Part shown: one piece after another, positions 1 to 6,238 of the stretch
Position numbering within the stretch: the first letter of the stretch is position 1
Layout: every line of letters begins with the position of its first letter
Assembly (NCBI GenBank): GCA_025360945.1
Contig: JANYBE010000181.1
Coordinates: 1 to 8,435, forward strand
Length of the DNA stretch: 8,435 bases
Source: Rhizobacter sp.
GTDB taxonomy: Bacteria; Pseudomonadota; Gammaproteobacteria; Burkholderiales; Burkholderiaceae_C
Direction of reading: 5' to 3'
Made by a program: the position numbers and the translations under genes
Notes under the pieces: generated by a model
Told to the model about the DNA's origin: nothing
Database searches by the model: none
What the model saw: the letters and a program-made list of their open reading frames with translations, nothing else

Positions 1-1
1 C

Positions 2-376
2 GAAGAGGGTGCGATCCAGGTGTTCCGGCCGGTGGCGTCGTCGCTGCTTTTGCTCGGTGCGGTCGGGCAGTTGCAGTTCGAGGTCGTCGCGCACCGGCTC
101 GAGCACGAATACGGCGTGAAAGCACGCATTACGCCGAGCCGCTTCCAGGTCGCGCGCTGGGTCACCTGCAATGAAGAAGATGGCGGCGCGAAGGAGCTGC
201 AGCGCTTCATCGACGGCAACGCCCACCGCGTCGCCTACGACGCCGTGGACGCCCCTACGGTACTGGTCGAGTACGCACCCGAGCTGCGCGCGATCGAGGC
301 GAACTGGCCGAAGATCCGGTTCCATGCGCTGCGCGAGCATGCGGGCCTCGTTTTCCAGAAGCAGCTCGACGGCTGA
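2..376 (+). CDS. prfC: Peptide chain release factor 3 (RF3), C-terminal fragment
   Basis: This is the last 124 residues of a translational GTPase; the 5' part, including the G domain, lies outside the window. RF3 is a cytoplasmic factor that recycles RF1/RF2 from the ribosome after peptide release. The fragment shows the RF3 C-terminal pattern: EEGAIQVFRP, then LLLGAVGQLQFEVVAHRLEHEY, then a RFQVARWV segment, ending with WPKIRFHALREH. This matches the RF3 domain III order (E. coli has EGAVQVFRP, GAVGVLQFDVV, ARWV, and a terminal FHQTREH). The frame is open from the first base and ends in TGA. The next gene starts 51 bases later on the same strand, with its own strong ribosome binding site. 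I see no U-tract terminator after the stop. EF-G-like relatives are the alternative, but the GAVG-LQF and terminal REH blocks favour RF3. Confidence 0.93.
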   Translation, partial: EEGAIQVFRPVASSLLLLGAVGQLQFEVVAHRLEHEYGVKARITPSRFQVARWVTCNEEDGGAKELQRFIDGNAHRVAYDAVDAPTVLVEYAPELRAIEANWPKIRFHALREHAGLVFQKQLDG

Positions 377-401
377 CGTGCGTCGCGTTTAGGCCTAGGA
401 T
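373..401 (+). promoter_or_regulatory. Weak sigma70-like promoter candidate before the lipoprotein gene
   Basis: CTGACG (373-378, 4/6 to the -35 consensus) and TAGGAT (396-401, 4/6 to the -10 consensus) are separated by 17 bases. Transcription would start near 408, giving a leader of about 20 bases before the ATG at 428. The match is modest and the -35 overlaps the prfC stop codon, so readthrough from prfC is an equally good explanation for expression. Confidence 0.25.
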
Positions 402-416
402 GGGTGCCCCGACCCC

Positions 417-423
417 AAGGAGG
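417..423 (+). promoter_or_regulatory. Ribosome binding site that fixes the lipoprotein start
   Basis: AAGGAGG lies 4 bases before the ATG at 428. An in-frame ATG at 404 sits upstream of this site and would add eight residues (MPRPQGGA) before the lipoprotein signal peptide. The strong Shine-Dalgarno sequence and the classical signal sequence starting at 428 both favour 428. Confidence 0.8.
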
Positions 424-427
424 CGCG

Positions 428-1576
428 ATGAATGCCTTGTTGCTGTTGTTGCTCTCGGTGCTGCTGGGCGGCTGTGCGATCACGCCGCCGATGCCGCCCG
501 CCACGGCCCTGTTCCACGACGAATTGTTTGTCGCTGCATCGGCGCCCATCGATCCCGGGGCGGCGCTCGAGATGAGCCCAGCGATGCGCGGCTACCTGGC
601 GACCAAATTCGGCAATCGCACACAACGGGCGGATCGGCGTCGCCAGCTCATCGACGCGCTGTACCACGGCGACCTGAAGCTTGAGTACGACGCGGCCATG
701 ACGCGCACCGCGTCGCAGGCCTTCGAGGCACGCTCGGGCAACTGCCTCGCATTGGTGATGATGACGGCCGCATTCGCTAAGGAGATCGGCCTCAGCGTTC
801 GCTACCAAGCCGTAGTTGGCGAAGAGGCCTGGGACCGCGCCGATGACCTCTACATCTCGATCGGCCACGTGAATCTGCTGCTTGAGGAGCGTATCGAGCC
901 CATCGGGTTCTTCTCTTCGACCACCGGTGCCATGGTGGTCGACTTTCTGCCTCCGCGCGACGCGCGGATGCTGCAGACTCGCCAGATCGAGGAGCGCACG
1001 GTGGTTGCGATGTACCTGAACAACCGCGCCGTCGAGTCGCTGACCCAGGGCAAGGTCGACGACGCGTACTGGTGGGCGCGCGAGGCGATCCGCGCCGATC
1101 CGGAGCTTCTCGGAGCCTACGTGACGCTCGGCGTCATCTACCGCACCCGGCACCATGCCGAACTCTCCGAGCAGGTGCTGCAGCGTGTCGCCGAACGCGA
1201 GCCGGAGAACGTCTACGCGATGTCGAACCGTGTCCTCGCGTTGCGCGATCTGGGTCGCGCGGCCGAGGCCGACGCGCTCGCGCAGCGGCTCACCGCGCTC
1301 GACCCGCATCCGCCGTTCAGCTACTTCCGCGAGGGCATGGTGGCATTGCATGAAGGCCATGTCGAGGCCGCGCGCCGGCTGTTCGCGAAGGAGGTCGCGC
1401 GGGCGCCGTACCACCACGAGTTCGAGTACTGGCTCGCGGTGACCTACATCGAACTCAACGACGCCGACCGCGCCACCATCCACCTGACCCGCGCGATGGA
1501 AGTCAGCACAACGCGCAAGGACCATGACCTCTATGCCGGCAAGCTGGACCGGCTGAAGGCGCTGCGAGCGCAGTAG
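428..1576 (+). CDS. Lipoprotein with transglutaminase-like Cys-His-Asp core and TPR repeats
   Basis: A 382-residue protein of unknown specific role. The N-terminus MNALLLLLLSVLLGGC is a lipoprotein signal peptide with lipobox LGGC, giving Cys16 as the predicted lipidated residue, so the protein should be membrane-anchored facing the periplasm. Residues about 80-175 look like a transglutaminase/papain-fold core: Cys106 in RSGNCLAL, His147 in IGHVNL and Asp172 in MVVDFLP have the order and spacing of the catalytic triad. Residues about 190-365 are helical repeats of TPR type (LNNRAVESLTQGKVDDAYWWAREAIRADP; YVTLGVIYRTRHHAELSEQVLQRVAEREP; and about two or three more degenerate copies). TPRs suggest a protein partner. 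Whether the core cleaves, crosslinks or only binds is not visible. It lies 26 bases before the MDR gene on the same strand, so the two are probably co-transcribed. The architecture call is strong; the function is open. Confidence 0.85.
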   Translation: MNALLLLLLSVLLGGCAITPPMPPATALFHDELFVAASAPIDPGAALEMSPAMRGYLATKFGNRTQRADRRRQLIDALYHGDLKLEYDAAMTRTASQAFEARSGNCLALVMMTAAFAKEIGLSVRYQAVVGEEAWDRADDLYISIGHVNLLLEERIEPIGFFSSTTGAMVVDFLPPRDARMLQTRQIEERTVVAMYLNNRAVESLTQGKVDDAYWWAREAIRADPELLGAYVTLGVIYRTRHHAELSEQVLQRVAEREPENVYAMSNRVLALRDLGRAAEADALAQRLTALDPHPPFSYFREGMVALHEGHVEAARRLFAKEVARAPYHHEFEYWLAVTYIELNDADRATIHLTRAMEVSTTRKDHDLYAGKLDRLKALRAQ

Positions 1577-1602
1577 TACGCAATAGTATTCAGGAGACCC
1601 GA

Positions 1603-2571
1603 ATGAAGGCAGCAGTCATCGCCGTGAACGGCGGCCCCGAGGTGCTGAAGTACGCCGAGATCGCCGATCCGGTGTGCGCCGACGACGGCATCGTGATCGA
1701 TGTCGGGACCATCAGCATCGAAGGCGGCGACCTGCTCGCGCGCCTGATGACGCCGCCGACGAGCGCGACGCACGTGGTCGGCTACATCGCAGCCGGCACG
1801 GTGCGTGCGATCGGCGCGAAGGTAAAGGGCCGCACGCTCGGCGAGCGCGTCGTGACACTGAACGCCAACGGCTCGCATGCCCAGCAGCGGGCGGTGCCGG
1901 CGGCGATGGCGTGGGCGATCCCCGACGGGATGGCGACGGCCGACGCGGCCTGCGTGCCGGTCGCATTCGCGACCGCGCACGACTGCCTATTCCACGCCGG
2001 CGCTCTGAAGGCGGGTCAGACGGTACTGATTCACGCCGGTGCCGGCGGCGTCGGTATGGCCGCGATACAGATGGCGAAGCGGGTCGGCGCGACCGTGATC
2101 GCGACCGCGTCGAGCTCGGACAAGCTGGCGCGATTGAAGGACTTCGGCCTAGACCACGGCATCAACTATATCGAGCAGGATTTCGTCACCGAAGTGCTGG
2201 CGCTGACCAGCAAGCGCGGCGTCGACATGGTGCTCGACAGCGTCGGTGGCAAGACGCTCGCCGACAGCGTCAAGGTGCTCGGCTGGCGCGGCCGGTTGGT
2301 GAGCGTTGGCATCGCTGGGCGGGGTGGTTCGGCGGTCAACGCGTTCTCGCTCTGGGCAAAGAACAACACGCTGCACGGCGTGCTGTTCGCGACTGCGCTG
2401 CAGAATGAGTACCCTCGCGCGCACGCGCTGGTGGGCGAATGCCTGCAACGCGTTGCGAACGGCGAGTTGCGTGTCGTCATCGACCGCACGTTCGCGCTTG
2501 CCGACGCGGCGCAGGCGCATGCGTACATCGAGGGCCGCAACGCGTTCGGCCGGGTGGTGATGAAGGCGTGA
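1603..2571 (+). CDS. Zinc-independent MDR oxidoreductase, quinone oxidoreductase type
   Basis: A 322-residue cytoplasmic enzyme of the medium-chain dehydrogenase/reductase superfamily. An N-terminal GroES-like domain (about 1-115; MKAAVIAVNGGPEVLKY start) is followed by a Rossmann domain with the cofactor loop HAGAGGVG at 144-151, a KLARLKDFGLDHGINY stretch at 174-189 and the VDMVLDSVGG motif at 207-216. The C-terminus AHAYIEGRNAFGRVVMK is typical of quinone oxidoreductases. The GHE and four-cysteine signatures of zinc alcohol dehydrogenases are absent, so NAD(P)H-dependent reduction of quinones or enones without zinc is the family expectation; the real substrate cannot be read. GGAG at 1593-1596 supports the ATG at 1603. 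Its stop overlaps the start of ubiA by four bases, so translation of the two genes is probably coupled. The family has many paralogues, hence no symbol. Confidence 0.85.
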   Translation: MKAAVIAVNGGPEVLKYAEIADPVCADDGIVIDVGTISIEGGDLLARLMTPPTSATHVVGYIAAGTVRAIGAKVKGRTLGERVVTLNANGSHAQQRAVPAAMAWAIPDGMATADAACVPVAFATAHDCLFHAGALKAGQTVLIHAGAGGVGMAAIQMAKRVGATVIATASSSDKLARLKDFGLDHGINYIEQDFVTEVLALTSKRGVDMVLDSVGGKTLADSVKVLGWRGRLVSVGIAGRGGSAVNAFSLWAKNNTLHGVLFATALQNEYPRAHALVGECLQRVANGELRVVIDRTFALADAAQAHAYIEGRNAFGRVVMKA

Positions 2572-3452
2572 CCGCGCTTGCGCGCTCGCGTCTGGCGCTC
2601 TATCTCGACCTGATCCGCTGGAACCGCCCGGCCGGCACCTACCTGCTGCTGTGGCCGACGCTCGTCGCGCTGTGGATCGCGGCGCGCGGCTTTCCGGGTT
2701 GGCATCTGTTGCTCGTGTTCGTGCTCGGCACCTTTCTGATGCGCAGCGCGGGCTGCGCGGTGAACGACGTGGCGGACCGCGATTTCGATAAGCACGTCAA
2801 GCGCACCGCTCAGCGGCCGGTGACGAGCGGCGCGCTCAGCGTGCGCGAGGCCCTGCTGCTCGGCGCGGCGCTTGCGCTGTTGGCATTCGCGCTCGTGCTG
2901 ACGACCAACGCGACGACGGTTCTCTGGAGCTTCGCCGCGTTCGCCGTCAGCATTGTCTATCCGTTCACCAAACGCTTCTTCGCGATGCCGCAGGCAGTGC
3001 TCGGCGTTGCGTTCAGCTTCGGCATCCCGATGGCGTTCGCGGCGGTTCGGCAAGAGGTGCCGGCGCTCGCGTGGTGGCTGCTGATGGGCAACCTGTGCTG
3101 GGTGCTGGCCTACGACACCGAGTACGCGATGGTCGACCGCGACGACGACCTGACCCTCGGCATCAAGACCTCGGCAATCACGCTCGGCCGCTTCGACGTG
3201 GTCGGCGTGATGTTGTTCTACGGTTTGTTCATTGCCGTGTGGGGCGTTCTCGGTGCGCAGCTAGGCTTCGGCTGGCCGTACTTTACTGGACTGGGCGTCG
3301 CGGCGCTGATCGCGCTGTGGCACTTCACGCTGATACGCGACCGTTCGCGCGACGGCTGCTTTCGCGCGTTCCGCCTCAACCACTGGATCGGCTTTGTCGT
3401 GCTCGCAGGCGCGGTCGCCGACCATGCGCTGCGCGCGTCGGCTCAGGGGTAG
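2568..3452 (+). CDS. ubiA: 4-hydroxybenzoate polyprenyltransferase (ubiquinone biosynthesis)
   Basis: A 294-residue integral inner-membrane prenyltransferase that attaches the polyprenyl tail to 4-hydroxybenzoate in ubiquinone synthesis. The two Asp-rich, Mg-diphosphate-binding motifs are intact: NDVADRDFDKHVKRTAQRP at 66-84 and YDTEYAMVDRDDD at 182-194, followed by LGIKTSAITLG. Early RWNRPAGTYLLLWPT (17-31) is the UbiA start signature. Hydrophobic stretches give about eight or nine membrane segments between residues 22 and 288. Length fits the family. I chose GTG at 2568 because it gives the normal N-terminus and overlaps the upstream stop as GTGA; the in-frame ATG at 2439 lies inside the MDR gene and would add unrelated residues. 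No good separate Shine-Dalgarno is seen, which fits translational coupling. The 3' end overlaps the convergent gdhA by 10 bases. Confidence 0.95.
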   Translation: MTALARSRLALYLDLIRWNRPAGTYLLLWPTLVALWIAARGFPGWHLLLVFVLGTFLMRSAGCAVNDVADRDFDKHVKRTAQRPVTSGALSVREALLLGAALALLAFALVLTTNATTVLWSFAAFAVSIVYPFTKRFFAMPQAVLGVAFSFGIPMAFAAVRQEVPALAWWLLMGNLCWVLAYDTEYAMVDRDDDLTLGIKTSAITLGRFDVVGVMLFYGLFIAVWGVLGAQLGFGWPYFTGLGVAALIALWHFTLIRDRSRDGCFRAFRLNHWIGFVVLAGAVADHALRASAQG

Positions 3453-4714
3453 AGCCCGCGCTCTTCGCGGGCAATGAGGATTCGCTCGCAGGCCACCGCG
3501 AAGGTCGCTGTGCGCAGGCTGATCTTGTGGCGATCGGCCGTGTCCCAGATCTTCTTCAGCGCATCGACCATGATCTTGTCCAAGCGCAGATTGATCTCGT
3601 CCTCGCTCCAGAAGAAGCTCGAGAAGTCCTGCACCCATTCGAAGTAGCTGACCGTTACGCCACCGGCATTGCAGATTACATCGGGCACGACGAGGATGCC
3701 GCGCGAGGCGAGCACGTCGTCGGCATCTGGCAGCGTCGGGCCGTTCGCACCTTCGAGCACGAGCTTGGCCTTGATGCGGTTAGCGCGTGCCGCGGTGATC
3801 TGCGATTCGAGCGCGGCCGGGATCAGGATGTCGCAGTCGACGTCCCAGAACTCTTCGTCAGCGATGCGTTCGGCGCCCTTGTAGTGGCCGATGCCACCGT
3901 CGCGCTTAAGCGTCTCCATCGTGTCGGCGATGTCGAAGCCGTTCGGGTTTACGAGCGTGCCGGTGTGGTCCTGGACAGCGACCAGCTTGGCGCCGGCCTG
4001 CACGAACAGCTCGGCTGCCGAACCGCCGACGTTGCCCATGCCTTGCACGGCGATGCGCACGCCTTCGAGGTTCAGGCCGATGCGCCGCGCCGCTTCGCGG
4101 CCGGTCACGAACACGCCGCGGCCGGTCGCCTTGACGCGCCCGAGCGAACCGCCAAGGTGCAGCGGCTTGCCGGTGACGACGCCGGTGGCGGTGGTGCCGG
4201 TGTTCATCGAGTACGTGTCCATCATCCAGGCCATGATCTGGCCGTTGGTGTTCACGTCGGGCGCAGGGATGTCGCGCTGCGGGCCGATGATGATGCCGAT
4301 CTCGCTGGTGTAGCGGCGTGTCATGCGCTCCAGCTCCTTCAGCGACAGCAGCTTCGGGTCGACGCGGATGCCGCCCTTGGCGCCGCCGTAAGGCAGGTTG
4401 ACTGCTGCGCACTTGACCGTCATCCAAGCCGATAGTGCCATCACCTCTTCGAGCGTCACGTCCGGGTGGTAGCGCACGCCGCCCTTGCCCGGTCCGCGGC
4501 TCAGGTTGTGCTGCACGCGGTAGCCCTCGAAGTGCGCGACGTTGCCGTTGTCGAGTTCGATCGGTACGTCGACGATCAGCGCGCGCTTCGGGCGCTTCAG
4601 CGTTTCGGACCAGCGCGCGAGGTTGCCGAGGTAGGGCAGCACGCGGTCGACCTGTGAGATGTAGGTGTCCCAGGCGGTGTCGCCCTTCTGACTGACGTAG
4701 GAAAGGTAGCTCAT
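3443..4714 (-). CDS. gdhA: Glutamate dehydrogenase (Glu/Leu/Phe/Val dehydrogenase family)
   Basis: A 423-residue cytoplasmic enzyme interconverting glutamate and 2-oxoglutarate plus ammonium. The N-terminal substrate domain has GYRVQHNLSRGPGKGGVRYHP (64-84), with substrate-binding Lys77 and Lys101 (TVKCA), and the catalytic PYGGAKGG block with Lys113. IPAPDVNT (149-156) supplies the catalytic Asp153. The nucleotide domain has a Rossmann loop VQGMGNVGG at 223-231, followed by AVQDHTG. The C-terminal part has VLEGANGPT and VPDVICNAGGVTVSYFEW. The size fits the short hexameric family; NAD versus NADP preference cannot be settled by eye. The start at 4714 is preceded by AAGAG (4725-4721) six bases upstream. 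It lies 193 bases downstream of proC on the same strand; that spacer holds several dyads, suggesting its own control region. No convincing promoter is seen: a CATAAG at 4773-4768 has only a poor -35 partner. Confidence 0.96.
   Translation of the reverse strand: MSYLSYVSQKGDTAWDTYISQVDRVLPYLGNLARWSETLKRPKRALIVDVPIELDNGNVAHFEGYRVQHNLSRGPGKGGVRYHPDVTLEEVMALSAWMTVKCAAVNLPYGGAKGGIRVDPKLLSLKELERMTRRYTSEIGIIIGPQRDIPAPDVNTNGQIMAWMMDTYSMNTGTTATGVVTGKPLHLGGSLGRVKATGRGVFVTGREAARRIGLNLEGVRIAVQGMGNVGGSAAELFVQAGAKLVAVQDHTGTLVNPNGFDIADTMETLKRDGGIGHYKGAERIADEEFWDVDCDILIPAALESQITAARANRIKAKLVLEGANGPTLPDADDVLASRGILVVPDVICNAGGVTVSYFEWVQDFSSFFWSEDEINLRLDKIMVDALKKIWDTADRHKISLRTATFAVACERILIAREERGLYP
3454..3472. terminator. 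GC-rich hairpin at the ubiA/gdhA convergent junction
   Basis: Perfect 7-base-pair stem GCCCGCG (3454-3460) / CGCGGGC (3466-3472) with loop CTCTT, starting 2 bases after the ubiA stop and lying in the last codons of gdhA. There is no T-run on either side, so it is not a canonical intrinsic terminator. It could serve as a bidirectional transcript end or 3'-end stabiliser for both genes. Confidence 0.45.
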
Positions 4715-4726
4715 GAATGTCTCTTG

Positions 4727-4739
4727 GTAAGGTTCTTAC
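4727..4739 (-). promoter_or_regulatory. Small dyad just upstream of the gdhA ribosome binding site
   Basis: GTAAG (4727-4731), three bases, CTTAC (4735-4739): a perfect 5+5 dyad ending 1 base before the AAGAG presumed Shine-Dalgarno of gdhA (4725-4721). In mRNA it could form a small hairpin near the ribosome site, or it could be a protein-binding half of the control region. It is short enough to be chance. Confidence 0.3.
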
Positions 4740-4832
4740 GATGCTTTGCATGCGACGGCGCGATGCGCTTATGGTGCATGGCCGGCATGTGGCGAGACTG
4801 TAGGCGCAAGCAACGTCGAATCGAGTCGGATG

Positions 4833-4880
4833 CCATGCAGGGTTTGCATGGGCTCACGCGAACCCGGCATTGGTCGCGTG
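4833..4880 (-). other. Two adjacent inverted repeats in the proC-gdhA spacer
   Basis: First dyad: CCATGCA (4833-4839), 5-base centre, TGCATGG (4845-4851), perfect. Second dyad: CACGCGA (4855-4861), 12-base centre, TCGCGTG (4874-4880); with one bulged A it extends by CC/GG to a 9-pair stem with a 7-base loop. The two are separated by three bases and begin 28 bases after the proC stop in the direction of transcription. Neither is followed by a T-run, so they are not classical terminators. Possible roles are a factor-dependent or processed 3' end for proC, or operator sites for gdhA. The rest of the 193-base spacer (4715-4907) shows no open gene and no convincing promoter. Confidence 0.4.
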
Positions 4881-4907
4881 CCCTGTCGCCGTGTCAGCGT
4901 CCATTTT

Positions 4908-5717
4908 TCAGCGTTCGAATTCGTCGCCGAGTTCGCGGGCCCGTTGCTGCGCTGCCTTGAGGGCCTGGATGAACAAAGCCTTCACGTCGCTCGCCTGCAG
5001 CGATGTGAGCGCTGCGTAGGTCGTGCCTCCCTTGGATGTGACGCGTTCGCGCAGCACCGATGGCGCATCGGGCGAGGCCTGCGCGAGCGAGGTCGCACCC
5101 GCGAAGGTGGTGAGCGCGAGCGTCTTGCCCTGCTCGGCGCTCAAGCCCATCTGCACCGCGGCCTCCATCATCGCCTCGACGAAGTAGAAAACGTAAGCCG
5201 GGCCGGAGCCGGACAGCGCAGTGACCGCGTCAAGGTCGTCCTCGCGTGCGACCCACATCAGCTGACCGGTTGGTGCAAGCACGGCCTCGACCTGCGCGCG
5301 ATCGGCGGCGCTCGCTGCGTCGCGTGCGAACAAGCCAGTCATGCCCTGGCCAACCAGCGCCGGAGTGTTCGGCATCGTGCGCACGACGCGCTCGGTGCCG
5401 GTCGCGCGAACGATCGCATCGCTGCGGATGCCGGCCATTACGCTCAGGTGCAGTGCATTGCCGACGAAAGGCGCGCACGGTGCCGCCGCGTCAATGAACA
5501 ACTGCGGCTTGACGGCCCACACGAGTGTTGCGGCTCGAGCCATCGATGCGTCGGCCGCGGCGAGTGTGCGCACGCCGAACTCGGCCTGAAGTATTTCGCG
5601 CTGCGCAGCGCCCGGGTCGATCACGAGGATGGAATCAGCCCGGCGTCCGCTCTTGACGAGACCACCGATGACGGCGCTGGCCATGTTTCCGCCTCCGATG
5701 AATGCGATCATGTCCAT
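4908..5717 (-). CDS. proC: Pyrroline-5-carboxylate reductase (proline biosynthesis)
   Basis: A 269-residue cytoplasmic enzyme that reduces P5C to proline with NAD(P)H, the last step of proline synthesis. The Rossmann start IAFIGGGNMASA (4-15) is followed by VWAVKPQ (66-72), the RTMPNTPA block (113-120), the family signature TALSGSGPAYVFYF (166-179) and the C-terminal RVTSKGGTT (225-233). All family blocks are present and the length is normal. ATG at 5717 is used; a second in-frame ATG at 5711 (residue 3) is equally possible, and neither has a good Shine-Dalgarno sequence. The gene diverges from the GFA-family gene with only 25 bases between start codons, so its promoter must lie inside that neighbour. 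In many bacteria proC sits beside yggS; that partner is not here. gdhA follows on the same strand. Confidence 0.96.
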   Translation of the reverse strand: MDMIAFIGGGNMASAVIGGLVKSGRRADSILVIDPGAAQREILQAEFGVRTLAAADASMARAATLVWAVKPQLFIDAAAPCAPFVGNALHLSVMAGIRSDAIVRATGTERVVRTMPNTPALVGQGMTGLFARDAASAADRAQVEAVLAPTGQLMWVAREDDLDAVTALSGSGPAYVFYFVEAMMEAAVQMGLSAEQGKTLALTTFAGATSLAQASPDAPSVLRERVTSKGGTTYAALTSLQASDVKALFIQALKAAQQRARELGDEFER

Positions 5718-5730
5718 GGGTCAATGCTCT

Positions 5731-5736
5731 AAGGAG
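5731..5736 (+). promoter_or_regulatory. Ribosome binding site that fixes the GFA-family start
   Basis: AAGGAG lies 6 bases before the ATG at 5743. The open frame extends back to an ATG at 5629, but that extension runs antisense through the proC N-terminus and adds residues before the family's conserved GSCHC start. The site supports 5743. Confidence 0.8.
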
Positions 5737-5742
5737 TGGGTG

Positions 5743-6231
5743 ATGCGTCTGGAAGGTTCATGCCATTGTCGCGCGGTGCAGTTCAGCGTTAAGGCGCACA
5801 GCCCGGTGCCGTTCATGCACTGCCACTGCTCGATCTGCCGCAAGACCGCGGGAAGCGGCGGCTATGGGATCAACCTCGGTGCCGACGCGGCGACGTTGAC
5901 GGTGAGCGGGCAGGAGCACGTCACGATCTATCGCGCGGTGATGCGCGAGCCCGGCCAGCGTGCGACGCGCTCGAAGGCGGGTCGCCACTTCTGCCGACTG
6001 TGCGGCAGCGCGCTGTGGCTTTGGGACCCGCGCTGGCCCGAACTCGTGCACCCCCACGCGTCGGCGATCGACACGCCGCTGCCTAAGCCACCAGAGGTGG
6101 TGGAGATTGGGCTGGCGTGGGCGCCCGATTGGGTCGCTGTGCCGGAACGGCCAGGGCATGTGCAGTTCCGGCACATGCCGAACATGTCGCTCGAAGACTG
6201 GCACCGGCGACACGGGCTGTGGAGCGAATGA
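5743..6231 (+). CDS. GFA/CENP-V family zinc-binding protein
   Basis: A 162-residue protein with the zinc ligands of the glutathione-dependent formaldehyde-activating enzyme family. Ligand groups are GSCHC (Cys7, Cys9), HCHCSICRK (Cys27, Cys29, Cys32) and FCRLCGS (Cys84, Cys87), which is the usual CxC...CxCxxC...CxxC set and appears complete. The SICRKTAGSGGYGINL stretch and the CGSALW block also fit. The C-terminal half contains a proline-rich stretch and a W/H-rich tail (DWHRRHGLW). Family members called formaldehyde-activating act on S-hydroxymethylglutathione chemistry, but most short members are uncharacterised, so the substrate is not assigned. No formaldehyde dehydrogenase gene is nearby. 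It stands alone on the + strand between divergent proC and convergent lysR, with a stop 7 bases from the lysR stop. Confidence 0.85.
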   Translation: MRLEGSCHCRAVQFSVKAHSPVPFMHCHCSICRKTAGSGGYGINLGADAATLTVSGQEHVTIYRAVMREPGQRATRSKAGRHFCRLCGSALWLWDPRWPELVHPHASAIDTPLPKPPEVVEIGLAWAPDWVAVPERPGHVQFRHMPNMSLEDWHRRHGLWSE

Positions 6232-6238
6232 CCTGCGC

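Noticed and set aside
391..398. Palindromic TAGGCCTA-like sequence before the lipoprotein gene
   Set aside because: A short self-complementary sequence with no companion copy; it is expected by chance in a window of this size.
404..427. Earlier ATG for the lipoprotein (404)
   Set aside because: It lies upstream of the AAGGAGG site and would place MPRPQGGA before an otherwise perfect signal peptide.
395..1525. Long open frame on the - strand (376 codons) opposite the lipoprotein gene
   Set aside because: It is antisense to a gene with a signal peptide, Shine-Dalgarno and recognisable domains. Its translation is Arg/His/Val-rich and without family features, as expected from high G+C third positions.
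2439..2567. Earlier ATG for ubiA (2439)
   Set aside because: It would overlap the MDR gene by more than 130 bases and add an Arg/Cys-rich extension not seen in UbiA proteins; GTG at 2568 gives the normal N-terminus.
3071..4435. Open frame of 454 codons on the + strand spanning the end of ubiA and most of gdhA
   Set aside because: It shadows two firmly identified genes. Its composition (Arg, Ala, Asp, Val, His) is typical of an antisense frame, and no motif or ribosome site supports it.
4746..5732. Open frame of 328 codons on the + strand covering the spacer and all of proC
   Set aside because: Antisense to intact proC; low-complexity, Arg/His/Ala-rich translation with no family signature.
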